Made by a program: the position numbers and the translations under genes. Below are positions 49,140 to 57,986 of a DNA stretch of 64,000 nucleotides, piece after piece. The stretch is from Sphaerochaeta sp032144095 (lineage in GTDB: Bacteria; Spirochaetota; Spirochaetia; Sphaerochaetales; Sphaerochaetaceae). Each line of letters begins with the position of its first letter. The first letter of the stretch is position 1. The stretch covers positions 62,001 to 126,000 of the forward strand of contig NZ_JAVSNJ010000004.1 of assembly GCF_032144095.1 (NCBI RefSeq), in the 5' to 3' direction. Under the pieces are notes generated by a model that did no database searches, had not been told where the DNA came from, and saw only the letters and a program-made list of their open reading frames with translations.

Positions 49140-51854
49140 TCATGAGAGCAGCTCTTCTATCTGACGCTCCAATTGCCCGATGAACTCAGCCTCCGGAACT
49201 GCCTTGGAAAAAAGGAACCCCTGATACTGTCCACAACCGATCTGTTGCAGGAACTGTAGTTGTTCTTCTGTCTCCACCCCTTCTGCCACAACGGTCATCC
49301 CAAGTTCCTTGGCAAGAAGGACCACCGTCTTGTAGATGGTAATGGCATCGGGATCGGGGTAGTTGGCTATGAAGGAGCGGTCAATCTTGATCTTGTCAAT
49401 GGAAAGCTCGATCAGGTAGGAGAGGGAGGAGTAGCCAGTACCAAAATCATCGATGGTGATCCCCACCCCTATTGCATGGAGTTGTTCCATTCCCTGGTCG
49501 GCTGAATGGAGATTCTCTACTGCTGTACGTTCGGTCAGCTCCAGTTCGAGAAGTTGTGGGTCTACCTGCTTTTCACGCAGTTCCCTACCGATGAGCTCAA
49601 TGATAGCAGGGTCAGTCAGTTCCTCTGCACTGAGGTTGATGGCCAGGGAGAAATCAGGGTTGACCATTTTCAAGAGTGTACCATGGTCCTGCAAGAAGCG
49701 TACTGCCGCCCGAATGACAAACTCACCCAGCAAACCGCACATATGATTTTGTTCCAGAAGGGGGATAAACTCATCGGGGGCAATGAATCCCAACTCAGGG
49801 TGTATCCAGCGGATCAGGGCCTCAGAACCAAGGATTCGGCCACTTTCCACATCAACCAGAGCCTGATAGTAGAGATCAAGTGAATCAGAGAGGAGGGCTT
49901 GGGGAAGGGCTGCAAGGATCGCCTGTTTGCGCAAGAACTGCCTATTCACCATCTCGCTGAATTGCAGGGAATTGCCAATCGGGGAGGCCTGTATCGCCTG
50001 GGTTGCCAGGGAGGCTTGCATCAGGAGTGTCTCAATGGACATCCCTCCCCCAGTATAGCTTGAAAAACCACAGATTGCCTTCAGATGAGTGGAAGCGGAT
50101 ACATTGCCATACTTTTGTTCCAACCCTCTCAACAATTCTTCGACCTTCATGACCACTCGGCCTGTATCATCCCCTTCCAGGAAGACAACATAGGTAACGT
50201 GAGAGAATGCATACACTGCATGTTTCGTTCCTAACAGGCCTGCAATATGGGCAGCCACGGCAAGAGAAAAGCTACTCTGCTCCATCAACATGGTATGAAA
50301 GTCATATTTTTTGTGTTGATCCAAGTGGATCAGCAGGCAGAACAGGGGCCTTTGCTGCTGCAATTTTTCGTTCACTGAGGAGAACAGGAGCGAGGGGAGT
50401 CTATTTTGCGGATCCTTCCCTACATAGGAGATAAACTCGGCTACCTTCCAGTCGGAGCCGACATACACCTCAACAATGAACTCTTGTTTCCTTGACACAA
50501 TACCTACATGTGTCTGGGTAAGGTTTACCATGTAGTGGTTGCCATCACGGTTACTGACCCAGACAGGAGTACTCTCCAAGGATGCTTGGGTTTCCTCACT
50601 GCGCCCAAGCAACAGGTCTTGGCTACTTTTTCCCATAAGTTCGCTTTGGCTGTACCCTGAAAGCACTTCAAAGGCATGGTTGCAGAAGGTTATGCGATGC
50701 TTCTCATCGGTTACCGCAATACCATTGCCCGAGTAGCTTGAGATGAGGGAGCTCACCCGCAGCTGCAGCTTGTCGGCATTCCTCAACTGGAGAAATACTA
50801 TATAGAGTATCCCAAAAAACAAGAGAAGAAAGGCAAGGACCCATTTCAGGTAAGATGCCCTCAGCAAGGGATGTTGGCTCAGTGTAGGCAAATCAGAAAG
50901 CTGGAAATAGCTTACAACCGTCCACAATCTCCCTTCATCGGGATACCAGGATAGCTTTTGGGCCGAGGTCACATGTACCGCCTGGTAGGCATAGGCCAAA
51001 TCCTGGGAAACATAATGCCCTGTATACTGGGTACGTATCTGATCCTCAATACCCGGGGCCTGCTCAAATAGCGAACCAAAGCCATCTCCAAAATGAAGCT
51101 GGTAGTCAAAACAGATATTGGCCCCATATTTGATCCACTTCCCGCCATTGTTGATCAAGCCAAAAACAATATCCTTTGTCATGGAAACCTGATAGTCCTT
51201 CAGGAAGGAGAGGAATGAACAGGCATCATAATCCATGATAAGTAACCCTTTGAAAGAACCTTCCCTGTAGACAGGGATGGTAAGGAACATTGCAGGGCCT
51301 GCATGACCATCGTTATTGTTCTGGTGGCTCTCCAAGCTTATGGGAGAAATATACAGGGTATCCGGACCTTGGCTGAGGGCAAAGTGGAGCAGGTCCGTAT
51401 CACGATAATCCTTCATCGTTGCTGGATCAGAAGGGATTGCATCAGTATCAGGATAGTGGTCGATCTTGATGGTCTCCATCCCTGTTGCATCGAGCAACCG
51501 TATATGGTTTATGTATTTTTTCTTGTTCGCAATCCTCAGGAAAAGTTGTTCAAGCTCATGGTGGGAATAGGGAGTAGTCTCCTGGAAATAGTTGTAAAAC
51601 TCATTCGAATCGTACACGGTGAGAAGGTCTGATACGAATTGGAACAAGGTCCCTTCCAATTGGTTCGCGATTATCGCATTTCCCTTCTCTTGTTCATTTT
51701 GCAGAAGGAGGGTTGCCTGTCGGGCAAGGGAATTTTCATAGAGGGAGAAGAGCAGGAAAAAGAGAGCCACCAAGGGCAAGACAATTACCACTGTACGCTT
51801 GATAATACTGGTACGGTCCCTGGGGTGAATTCTCACACTACACCGCTCTTTCAA
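49140..51854 (-). CDS. Membrane sensor-PAS-EAL cyclic-di-GMP phosphodiesterase
   Basis: A 904-residue protein: membrane helix near 20-40, a large extracytoplasmic sensor (about 45-335), a second helix near 339-357, a PAS domain (about 365-470), a region in GGDEF position without the signature, and an EAL domain from about 650. The EAL domain keeps SEALIR, NLSAEEL, ELTE, DDFGTGYSSL, KIDRSF and AEGVETEEQL, so it should be active. The start is uncertain: TTG 51854 or GTG 51836. A 13-base direct repeat lies just upstream. Confidence 0.9.
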   Translation of the reverse strand: MKERCSVRIHPRDRTSIIKRTVVIVLPLVALFFLLFSLYENSLARQATLLLQNEQEKGNAIIANQLEGTLFQFVSDLLTVYDSNEFYNYFQETTPYSHHELEQLFLRIANKKKYINHIRLLDATGMETIKIDHYPDTDAIPSDPATMKDYRDTDLLHFALSQGPDTLYISPISLESHQNNNDGHAGPAMFLTIPVYREGSFKGLLIMDYDACSFLSFLKDYQVSMTKDIVFGLINNGGKWIKYGANICFDYQLHFGDGFGSLFEQAPGIEDQIRTQYTGHYVSQDLAYAYQAVHVTSAQKLSWYPDEGRLWTVVSYFQLSDLPTLSQHPLLRASYLKWVLAFLLLFFGILYIVFLQLRNADKLQLRVSSLISSYSGNGIAVTDEKHRITFCNHAFEVLSGYSQSELMGKSSQDLLLGRSEETQASLESTPVWVSNRDGNHYMVNLTQTHVGIVSRKQEFIVEVYVGSDWKVAEFISYVGKDPQNRLPSLLFSSVNEKLQQQRPLFCLLIHLDQHKKYDFHTMLMEQSSFSLAVAAHIAGLLGTKHAVYAFSHVTYVVFLEGDDTGRVVMKVEELLRGLEQKYGNVSASTHLKAICGFSSYTGGGMSIETLLMQASLATQAIQASPIGNSLQFSEMVNRQFLRKQAILAALPQALLSDSLDLYYQALVDVESGRILGSEALIRWIHPELGFIAPDEFIPLLEQNHMCGLLGEFVIRAAVRFLQDHGTLLKMVNPDFSLAINLSAEELTDPAIIELIGRELREKQVDPQLLELELTERTAVENLHSADQGMEQLHAIGVGITIDDFGTGYSSLSYLIELSIDKIKIDRSFIANYPDPDAITIYKTVVLLAKELGMTVVAEGVETEEQLQFLQQIGCGQYQGFLFSKAVPEAEFIGQLERQIEELLS

Positions 51855-51868
51855 GAAAATCAGCGCAG

Positions 51869-51932
51869 GGAGAACAATACCTCAAGTTCATCTGGAATAT
51901 CTCAATTTTCTGAACCATAGGAGAACAATACC
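51869..51932. repeat. Direct repeat upstream of the EAL gene
   Basis: GGAGAACAATACC occurs at 51869-51881 and again at 51920-51932, 51 bases apart (about five helical turns), in the promoter region of the EAL gene. It is a candidate regulator-binding pair. Confidence 0.6.
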
Positions 51933-52125
51933 ATGGGGGAGTGGAAAAACATAGGGCAGATATTTTGTGAGAAAGAAAATAACCCTTTTTTTCCTTTTTT
52001 TTGTGTATGGTTTTTATACACATAAATAAAAATGTAATAAAATCAAAGACCACAAACCATCAGATACTCCCCATCTGGTCAGAAACAGAGTAAGGAAAAA
52101 TCTGGGACAGAAGAAGCTCTTCTTT
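51933..52125. other. AT-rich intergenic stretch
   Basis: No gene seen. It contains long T runs and AAATAAAAATG-like sequence and probably holds the promoter of the EAL gene on the minus strand. Confidence 0.4.
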
Positions 52126-52869
52126 TCATTGGAGGCTTTCCTGGAGGAATGCAACGGTATGCTCGATAACCAATTTCTGTTGAGCCATGGCTTCTATGCC
52201 AGCCTTGGTGTCGTTCTTCTGGATCTTGCCCCCGCCATACAGTGCAAATTGGGTGTGGTTGGCCCCTTCGATCACCAAAAACCGGGTATCGGAGGGGAGG
52301 AACGCCTTGCCAGCCTCTATCTTCTGGGGAGTTGCCAGTCCGTCGTTGGAACCGCTGATGGAGAGTACCCTCAGCCCTGCATCCCTGAGGGAGTGCTTTG
52401 CATCGGTATAGGAGGCATAGAGGATGAGTGCCTCAAACCGGGTATCCTGTTTTGCCAGGGCAAAACATGCGGCTGTCCCCCCCAACGAGAAACCTGAAAG
52501 ATACCAATGCTCAATCTCAGGATACCTATCGGGATAGGGATAGGCGGCGCCGATGTCGAAGATGGCCAAAGCAAAAGGCACCTTGAGGATGATCACCTGA
52601 AAGCCTGCCTCTGCGATGCCCCGACCTGCATAGGCAAAACTCTGTGGCGCCACATTCCCCCCAGGATAGTAGACCAAGGCAACCGTTGTCTTGCCGCCTG
52701 CCGGGGTAAAGACAATATCGTCCTTTGACTCTGTGACAGTTACTTGGTCATCAGAGACCATTGCCTGGTAGTTGATGGGATCGGCAGGTGCCTCCTGGCG
52801 TAGATAGAGCCAGAGGGAGAGCAACAGGAGACAAAGCACAAGGATGGGGATGAGCACTCGTTTCTTCAT
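52126..52869 (-). CDS. Membrane-anchored alpha/beta hydrolase
   Basis: A 247-residue hydrolase with an N-terminal signal anchor (residues 4-22). The nucleophile elbow is GFSLGG; the candidate acid is in GSNDGLATP and the His in EGANHTQF. The predicted location is the periplasmic face of the membrane. Substrate unknown. ATG 52869 has no ribosome site. A good -10 ends only eight bases upstream, so the mRNA may be leaderless. Confidence 0.82.
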   Translation of the reverse strand: MKKRVLIPILVLCLLLLSLWLYLRQEAPADPINYQAMVSDDQVTVTESKDDIVFTPAGGKTTVALVYYPGGNVAPQSFAYAGRGIAEAGFQVIILKVPFALAIFDIGAAYPYPDRYPEIEHWYLSGFSLGGTAACFALAKQDTRFEALILYASYTDAKHSLRDAGLRVLSISGSNDGLATPQKIEAGKAFLPSDTRFLVIEGANHTQFALYGGGKIQKNDTKAGIEAMAQQKLVIEHTVAFLQESLQ

Positions 52870-52877
52870 ATGAAGCA

Positions 52878-52907
52878 AGTATACTGTAGGCAAAGCATAG
52901 GATACAA
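52878..52907 (-). promoter_or_regulatory. Promoter of the hydrolase gene, possibly leaderless
   Basis: On the minus strand TTGTAT (52907-52902), 18-base spacer, TATACT (52883-52878). The start codon begins at 52869, within one to three bases of the predicted transcript start. Confidence 0.55.
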
Positions 52908-52946
52908 GAATGGTACACCCCCGGGGCCCTTCCTGCATGGTGATGC

Positions 52947-53423
52947 CTACAGCTCTAGAGCCTTGCCCCATCTTTCACGTTTTTCTTCAAAGCTCAGCGT
53001 ATATGCCGCACTGGTTGAGGGAAGCGTTACAAAGGCAATGTTCTCTGGATAGAATCCGACCAGCTTCTTGTACAGAGCCTCGGCCTTCTTTCCATTGAAC
53101 AGGACCTTCCGAATGATTGGATGGGAGGCCAGGAACAGCTTGAGGTCATTGGCAACCACCGTTGTATAGGAGGAGTCCAAGGACCCTTTGCGTTCAAAGC
53201 TCGCAAGGACATCCCACAGGGCGATGTCATGGTCGAGCAGCAGAAGCCATTTCTGTTCGTAGGTCTCGATCGCCCCTCCCAGAAGAGAGCTCAGTATCGG
53301 CCAGAACGCATTGCGCTCATGGCCGTAGTACTGTTGCTTTAGCTTGGAGCGCACACTCGGTCCTGTTCCCAGGATCAGGGTGTGCGACCGTTCGCTCTCG
53401 ATGGGAGGAAAGCCTGTCAGCAT
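52947..53423 (-). CDS. Hypoxanthine-DNA/uracil-DNA glycosylase family 6 (HDG-like)
   Basis: A 158-residue glycosylase. TLILGTGPSVRSKLKQQYYGH and RNAFWPIL form the family 6 signature, and PSTSAAY near the C-terminus is the second active-site loop. The family removes deaminated bases such as hypoxanthine or uracil from DNA. ATG 53423 lies seven bases inside the preceding gene, so translation is coupled. Confidence 0.88.
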   Translation of the reverse strand: MLTGFPPIESERSHTLILGTGPSVRSKLKQQYYGHERNAFWPILSSLLGGAIETYEQKWLLLLDHDIALWDVLASFERKGSLDSSYTTVVANDLKLFLASHPIIRKVLFNGKKAEALYKKLVGFYPENIAFVTLPSTSAAYTLSFEEKRERWGKALEL

Positions 53424-54973
53424 CCAAGATATCCAACTACGCTATCGGCACAGTTCACGCCATCCATGGCAGCGCTTATGATACCTCCAGCATACCCGGC
53501 ACCTTCGCCACAGGGGAATAGCCCTTCCAGCTCAATGTGCATGTTGGTCTCCTTGTCGCGGAGGATCCTCACAGGGCTGCTGGTCCTGGTCTCACCAGCT
53601 ATAAGCACTGCATCGTTGGTAAGGAAGGTATGGGCTTTCCTGCCAAAGGCAGAAAATGCCGTTGCCAGACGCTCGGCGATGAACGAAGGAAGAATCTTAT
53701 GCAGGTCTGCATTGACGAGGCCCGGTCCATAGGAGGTGTCAGGAAGGTCCTTCGATAGCCTGTGGTTGACAAAATCCGTCATCCTCTGCGCTGGAGCCGC
53801 AAGAGTGCCGCCCCCTGCCTTGAAACACCGTTCCTCCAAGGCCTGCTGGAAGTGCATCACCCCAAGGTTCCCGCCAAATTGTTCCTGGGGAAGGTCCTCA
53901 GGGTGCAATTCAACGACCATGCCGCTATTCGCAAACTGCCCTTTTCTGGATGAAGAGCTCATGCCGTTGACCACAAGCTGGCCTTCTGATGTCATCGCAG
54001 GGATAACAAAGCCGCCAGGGCACATGCAGAAGGAGTAGACACCGCGGCCGTCAACCTGTGTAACAAAGGAGTACTCTGCTGCAGGAAGAAATTCGCCCCT
54101 GCCCTTCTCGTTCTTGTACTGGATCTTGTCGATGAGGATCTGTGGGTGCTCAAGGCGCACCCCGATGGCCAGGGCCTTCGCCTCTATGGCGATATGTTCC
54201 CGATCCAGATATTCATACATGTCCCGTGCGCTATGGCCGGTTGCCAGGATGACAGGGCCTGCAAAGGTCTCGCCGTTTTCGGTAATGACACCCTGGACCT
54301 TGCCTCCCTTTTTGTGGAAGCCAACAACCTTGGTGGAAAAATGGACCTGCCCTCCGCTAGCCAGGATGGTGTTGCGGATCTGTTCGATGATCAGGGGAAG
54401 CTTGTCCGTCCCAAGATGGGGGTGCGCCTCATAGAGGATTTCAGTAGAGGCTCCGTGCTGGCACAACAGGGAGAGGATCTTTCCCACATTCCCACGCTTG
54501 GTGGCCCGGGTATAGAGCTTGCCATCGCTGAAGGCACCTGCCCCACCCTCGCCGAAGCTGTAGTTGCTCTCGCCGTTCACTACCTTTTGTGTGGAGAGGG
54601 CCGCGATGTCCTTCTTGCGCTGGCGCACATTAACCCCGCGTTCGAGCACGATCGGTTTCAGGCCCTTCTCGATGAGCCGCAGTGCGGCAAACAGGCCGGC
54701 AGGGCCTGCCCCTACCACGACTACCTGCTTCTTGTCCCCTACAAACGGGAATTGCGTTGTTTCGAACAGTTCTTCCTCAGCATCGCCGGTGAAGAGGCGA
54801 ACGCTCATATCTATAACTGGTGGATTACGCCTGGCGTCGACACTGCGACGAAGAATGCGCATCCCTGTAACTTCTTCCAATGGCAACTTGGCCTCTTTGG
54901 CGGCCATCTCTTGCACGGCCTTGTTGTCTACAGCTGTCGCTGGGGACAGTCTGAGTGATATATCTTTAGTCAT
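53417..54973 (-). CDS. FAD-dependent oxidoreductase (COG2509-like)
   Basis: A 518-residue flavoprotein. An N-terminal domain of about 80 residues precedes the FAD motif VVVGAGPAGLFAALRL (about 88-103). Later motifs include NGESNYSFGEGGAGAFSDGKLYTR and ATGHSARDMYEYL, typical of the COG2509 family of uncharacterised FAD-utilising dehydrogenases. The C-terminus ends GEGAGYAGGIISAAMDGV. GAGGGC lies before ATG 54973. Substrate unknown. It overlaps the DNA glycosylase gene by seven bases. Confidence 0.87.
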   Translation of the reverse strand: MTKDISLRLSPATAVDNKAVQEMAAKEAKLPLEEVTGMRILRRSVDARRNPPVIDMSVRLFTGDAEEELFETTQFPFVGDKKQVVVVGAGPAGLFAALRLIEKGLKPIVLERGVNVRQRKKDIAALSTQKVVNGESNYSFGEGGAGAFSDGKLYTRATKRGNVGKILSLLCQHGASTEILYEAHPHLGTDKLPLIIEQIRNTILASGGQVHFSTKVVGFHKKGGKVQGVITENGETFAGPVILATGHSARDMYEYLDREHIAIEAKALAIGVRLEHPQILIDKIQYKNEKGRGEFLPAAEYSFVTQVDGRGVYSFCMCPGGFVIPAMTSEGQLVVNGMSSSSRKGQFANSGMVVELHPEDLPQEQFGGNLGVMHFQQALEERCFKAGGGTLAAPAQRMTDFVNHRLSKDLPDTSYGPGLVNADLHKILPSFIAERLATAFSAFGRKAHTFLTNDAVLIAGETRTSSPVRILRDKETNMHIELEGLFPCGEGAGYAGGIISAAMDGVNCADSVVGYLGC

Positions 54974-55121
54974 GCCCTCATTGTACTGACCCTGCAATGG
55001 AGAGGTCAACGCCAAGGCAGAACAAAGAAGAATATTGACCGAAAGAGAATTCGATTGCCCACCCTTTTTATTTTGTACAGACTGCTGTAATCATTGTATC
55101 GGTTGTGGTATTGTCAGCCCT

Positions 55122-56033
55122 ATGGACAGGAACCTAGTCATAGGACAGCTGCTCGGGTTGCTCACCGCAGCCTGTTGGGCACAGAACTCGATCATCTACC
55201 GCTACCTTGGCGCCAAAGTAGGTTCTGATGCAGTTGCGCACGTGCGCATGTGGCTGGCACTGCCGGCAATCCTTTTGCTTGCCTACCTTACCGAGGGGAG
55301 CTTTTTCCCCACCTCTCTCTCCGCACAGACCTACCTGGTGCTCTTTGCAAGCGGGGTCATCGGATACTTCATTACCGACATGTTGCTCTTCTATGCCTAC
55401 GTATGGCTGGGACCCCGGGAATCGATGATCATCATGACACTCTCCCCGGTAGTAACGGCCCTGTTCTCCTACTTCCTGTTCGCCGAACGGCTGAAGGCCT
55501 CCCAGATCGTAGGAATTCTGCTGACAATCCTCGGAGTGGTTTTCATGGTAGTCGGGGGGATGAGGGCAAAAAAGAATACCACTGAGGAGAGACAAAGGAC
55601 CAAGGGCATGGCCTTCGCCATTCTCGGCTCGATTCTCCAGTCACTCTCCTTTCTGCTTGCAAAGTATGCCCTGGACTCTACCGGTCCGGTATCGACCAAT
55701 CTTTTGAGAAACGTGGGTGGCCTGATGGCCTTCATCATCTACAGCTTCATCATCAAACGGAACGCCCGCTCACAGTTTGCAGCCTTCAGGAACCCCAAAC
55801 TGCTGTTGCTCCTCTTCCTGGCCGCCATGGTAGGACCTGTGCTGGGCATGTCCAGCCAGATGAAGGCCTTTACCCTGGCGCCCGTGGGAATCGTCACCAC
55901 CATTACCCAGACGACACCCATCCTCCTCCTGCCCATCGACAAGTTCATCCTCAAGAAAAAGATATCCACTTCAAGCCTATTGGCTACCTTTGTTTCCATT
56001 CTCGGCATTGCCATCCTATTTTTGGCAGCCTGA
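55122..56033 (+). CDS. EamA-family drug/metabolite transporter
   Basis: A 303-residue membrane protein with ten predicted helices in two EamA halves (AACWAQNSIIYRYLG... and ILQSLSFLLAKYALD...). The substrate is unknown. ATG 55122 is chosen because MDRNLVIGQLLGLL starts the first helix; the longer frame adds cysteine-rich residues that do not fit. There is no ribosome site, and an AT-rich -10-like TATTGT ends seven bases upstream, so the leader is very short or absent. Confidence 0.85.
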   Translation: MDRNLVIGQLLGLLTAACWAQNSIIYRYLGAKVGSDAVAHVRMWLALPAILLLAYLTEGSFFPTSLSAQTYLVLFASGVIGYFITDMLLFYAYVWLGPRESMIIMTLSPVVTALFSYFLFAERLKASQIVGILLTILGVVFMVVGGMRAKKNTTEERQRTKGMAFAILGSILQSLSFLLAKYALDSTGPVSTNLLRNVGGLMAFIIYSFIIKRNARSQFAAFRNPKLLLLLFLAAMVGPVLGMSSQMKAFTLAPVGIVTTITQTTPILLLPIDKFILKKKISTSSLLATFVSILGIAILFLAA

Positions 56034-56055
56034 CGAGAAGAACCCTTGAGGCATA

Positions 56056-56084
56056 TTGCCCAGCCCACCCCATTACGGTAATCT
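56056..56084 (+). promoter_or_regulatory. Promoter of the ABC-F gene, possibly leaderless
   Basis: TTGCCC (56056-56061), exact 17-base spacer, TAATCT (56079-56084). The start codon at 56091 coincides with the expected transcript start, and there is no ribosome site. Confidence 0.6.
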
Positions 56085-56090
56085 TAGGCC

Positions 56091-57983
56091 ATGAATGTAC
56101 TCTCAGTTGAAAATATCTCAAAAACCCTTAACGACGAGCCTCTGTTCGAAGGCGTCACCTTCGGCCTCGAAGGTGGGGACCATGTAGGGCTCATTGGACA
56201 GAACGGGACAGGCAAGTCAACCTTCCTCAGGCTTCTGAAAGGGGAGCTTTACTCAGATAGCGGCACCATAGCTACCGCCCGTGATACCGAGCTGATCATG
56301 CTCACCCAACAGATCTTGTTTGACGAGAACGATACGGTCCAGACCTACCTCTACAAGGGAGACGGGAAGCGCATCGCCCTGCTGAAAGCCTACCATGCCG
56401 TCATTGCCAAAGAGCAGACCAAGCAGGCCAAGGCTACCCTTGCAGACCTTACCGAACAACTCGACCTTACCCAGAGCTGGAACCTTGAGAGTGACTATAC
56501 CTCTCTGTTGGGCGAATTGGGCCTCTACGATGTGCTCTCCCTTCCGATGAAGACCCTCTCAGGGGGTATGCAGAAGAAGGTTGCCCTGGCACGGGTCCTC
56601 TGTGCCAAGCCAACGCTGCTGCTGTTGGACGAACCTACCAACCACCTCGACATTGAGACCATCGAATGGCTGGAACGGTATCTGAGCCAGAGCCCCATGA
56701 CCATGATCATCGTCACCCACGACCGCTACTTCCTCGATGCCGTGTGCAACGCGATCCTCGAGCTCGACCGTGGACGGATCTACCTCCACCCCGGCTCGTT
56801 CTCAGCCTTCCTTGAACGGAGGGCCCAGAGGCTGAGCATGATGCAAAAGGAGCAGGACCGGCTCACCACCATCCTCCGAAGGGAACTTGAATGGCTCAAA
56901 CGTGGGCCACGGGCAAGGACAGGCAAGGATACCAACCGACAGGATAGGATCAAGGGGATGATAGCATCCCAAAAGGATGTGTCGGAAACTGCCCAGAGCA
57001 GCTTCAGCTCCTCCTCAAGGAGAATGGGCAAGAAGATCCTGGAAGTGAAGGCGATCTCCAAAAGCTATGGGGACTCTCCCATCATCACTGATTTTTCCTA
57101 CTCCTTTACCAAGGGACAGAAGATCGGGGTGGTCGGACCCAACGGGTCGGGCAAATCAACCCTACTGGACATGCTTTGTGGCCATCTCCAGCCTGACAGC
57201 GGGGAGATAGACAAGGGGGTCAATACCGTCTTCGGCTATTATGACCAGGGAGGGAGAAACCTCGCCTCCGACAAGGCAATCCTGGAGTTCATCCAGGACA
57301 TCAGCGAACGCATTACCCTCAGCGAAGGGCAGACAGTGACCGCCGCCAGATTCCTGGAGATCTTTGGCTTCGATGCCTCCATGCACAGGAGTTCCATCGC
57401 ATCCCTCTCCGGTGGGGAACGGCGCAGGCTCTACCTTGTCTCACGCCTGGTTTCCGACCCCAACTTCCTGATGCTTGACGAGCCTACCAACGACCTTGAC
57501 CTTCCCACCATGGAGAACCTTGAGCAGTATGTGCAGGATTTTGCTGGGTGTACACTGGTTGTCTCCCATGACAGGGCATTCCTCGACCTGACCTGTGACG
57601 AACTGTTCGTACTGGACATGGAGGGCGAGGTCAGCTTCTACCCAGGGCCGTACAGCGAGTGGCGTGGCTTTGTCCAGGCCCAGAAGGATGAGGAACAGCA
57701 ACAGCAGAACCTTGCAAGACGGGAGAGCCCAGCCAAAGGGGAATCAGGGTCCAGAAAAAGCGAAAAGAAGGGCCTGAGCTTTCGCGAGAAAAAGGAGCTG
57801 GATGAGCTAGAGGAGAAGATGGAAGCGCTGCAGGGCCTGCAGGCTCTTCTGGAAGCGAGCTTTTCCGATGGCCAGGAGACCGAACTGGGCACGTTGGCTG
57901 AAAGGACGGAACGCTACCATACCAACAGCACAAAGCTTGAAAAGATGGAAGACCGCTGGCTAGAACTCTCAGAGAAGGAGTAA
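56091..57983 (+). CDS. uup: ABC-F ATPase, Uup-like
   Basis: A 630-residue soluble protein with two ATPase domains. Walker A motifs are GQNGTGKST and GPNGSGKST, signatures LSGGMQKK and LSGGERRR, Walker B LLLLDEPTNHLD and LMLDEPTNDLD. The C-terminal 100 residues form a charged coiled coil like that of E. coli Uup. ABC-F proteins act on the ribosome; Uup also affects transposon excision and branched DNA. The barrel-protein gene starts three bases after the stop. Confidence 0.92.
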   Translation: MNVLSVENISKTLNDEPLFEGVTFGLEGGDHVGLIGQNGTGKSTFLRLLKGELYSDSGTIATARDTELIMLTQQILFDENDTVQTYLYKGDGKRIALLKAYHAVIAKEQTKQAKATLADLTEQLDLTQSWNLESDYTSLLGELGLYDVLSLPMKTLSGGMQKKVALARVLCAKPTLLLLDEPTNHLDIETIEWLERYLSQSPMTMIIVTHDRYFLDAVCNAILELDRGRIYLHPGSFSAFLERRAQRLSMMQKEQDRLTTILRRELEWLKRGPRARTGKDTNRQDRIKGMIASQKDVSETAQSSFSSSSRRMGKKILEVKAISKSYGDSPIITDFSYSFTKGQKIGVVGPNGSGKSTLLDMLCGHLQPDSGEIDKGVNTVFGYYDQGGRNLASDKAILEFIQDISERITLSEGQTVTAARFLEIFGFDASMHRSSIASLSGGERRRLYLVSRLVSDPNFLMLDEPTNDLDLPTMENLEQYVQDFAGCTLVVSHDRAFLDLTCDELFVLDMEGEVSFYPGPYSEWRGFVQAQKDEEQQQQNLARRESPAKGESGSRKSEKKGLSFREKKELDELEEKMEALQGLQALLEASFSDGQETELGTLAERTERYHTNSTKLEKMEDRWLELSEKE

Positions 57984-57986
57984 ACG

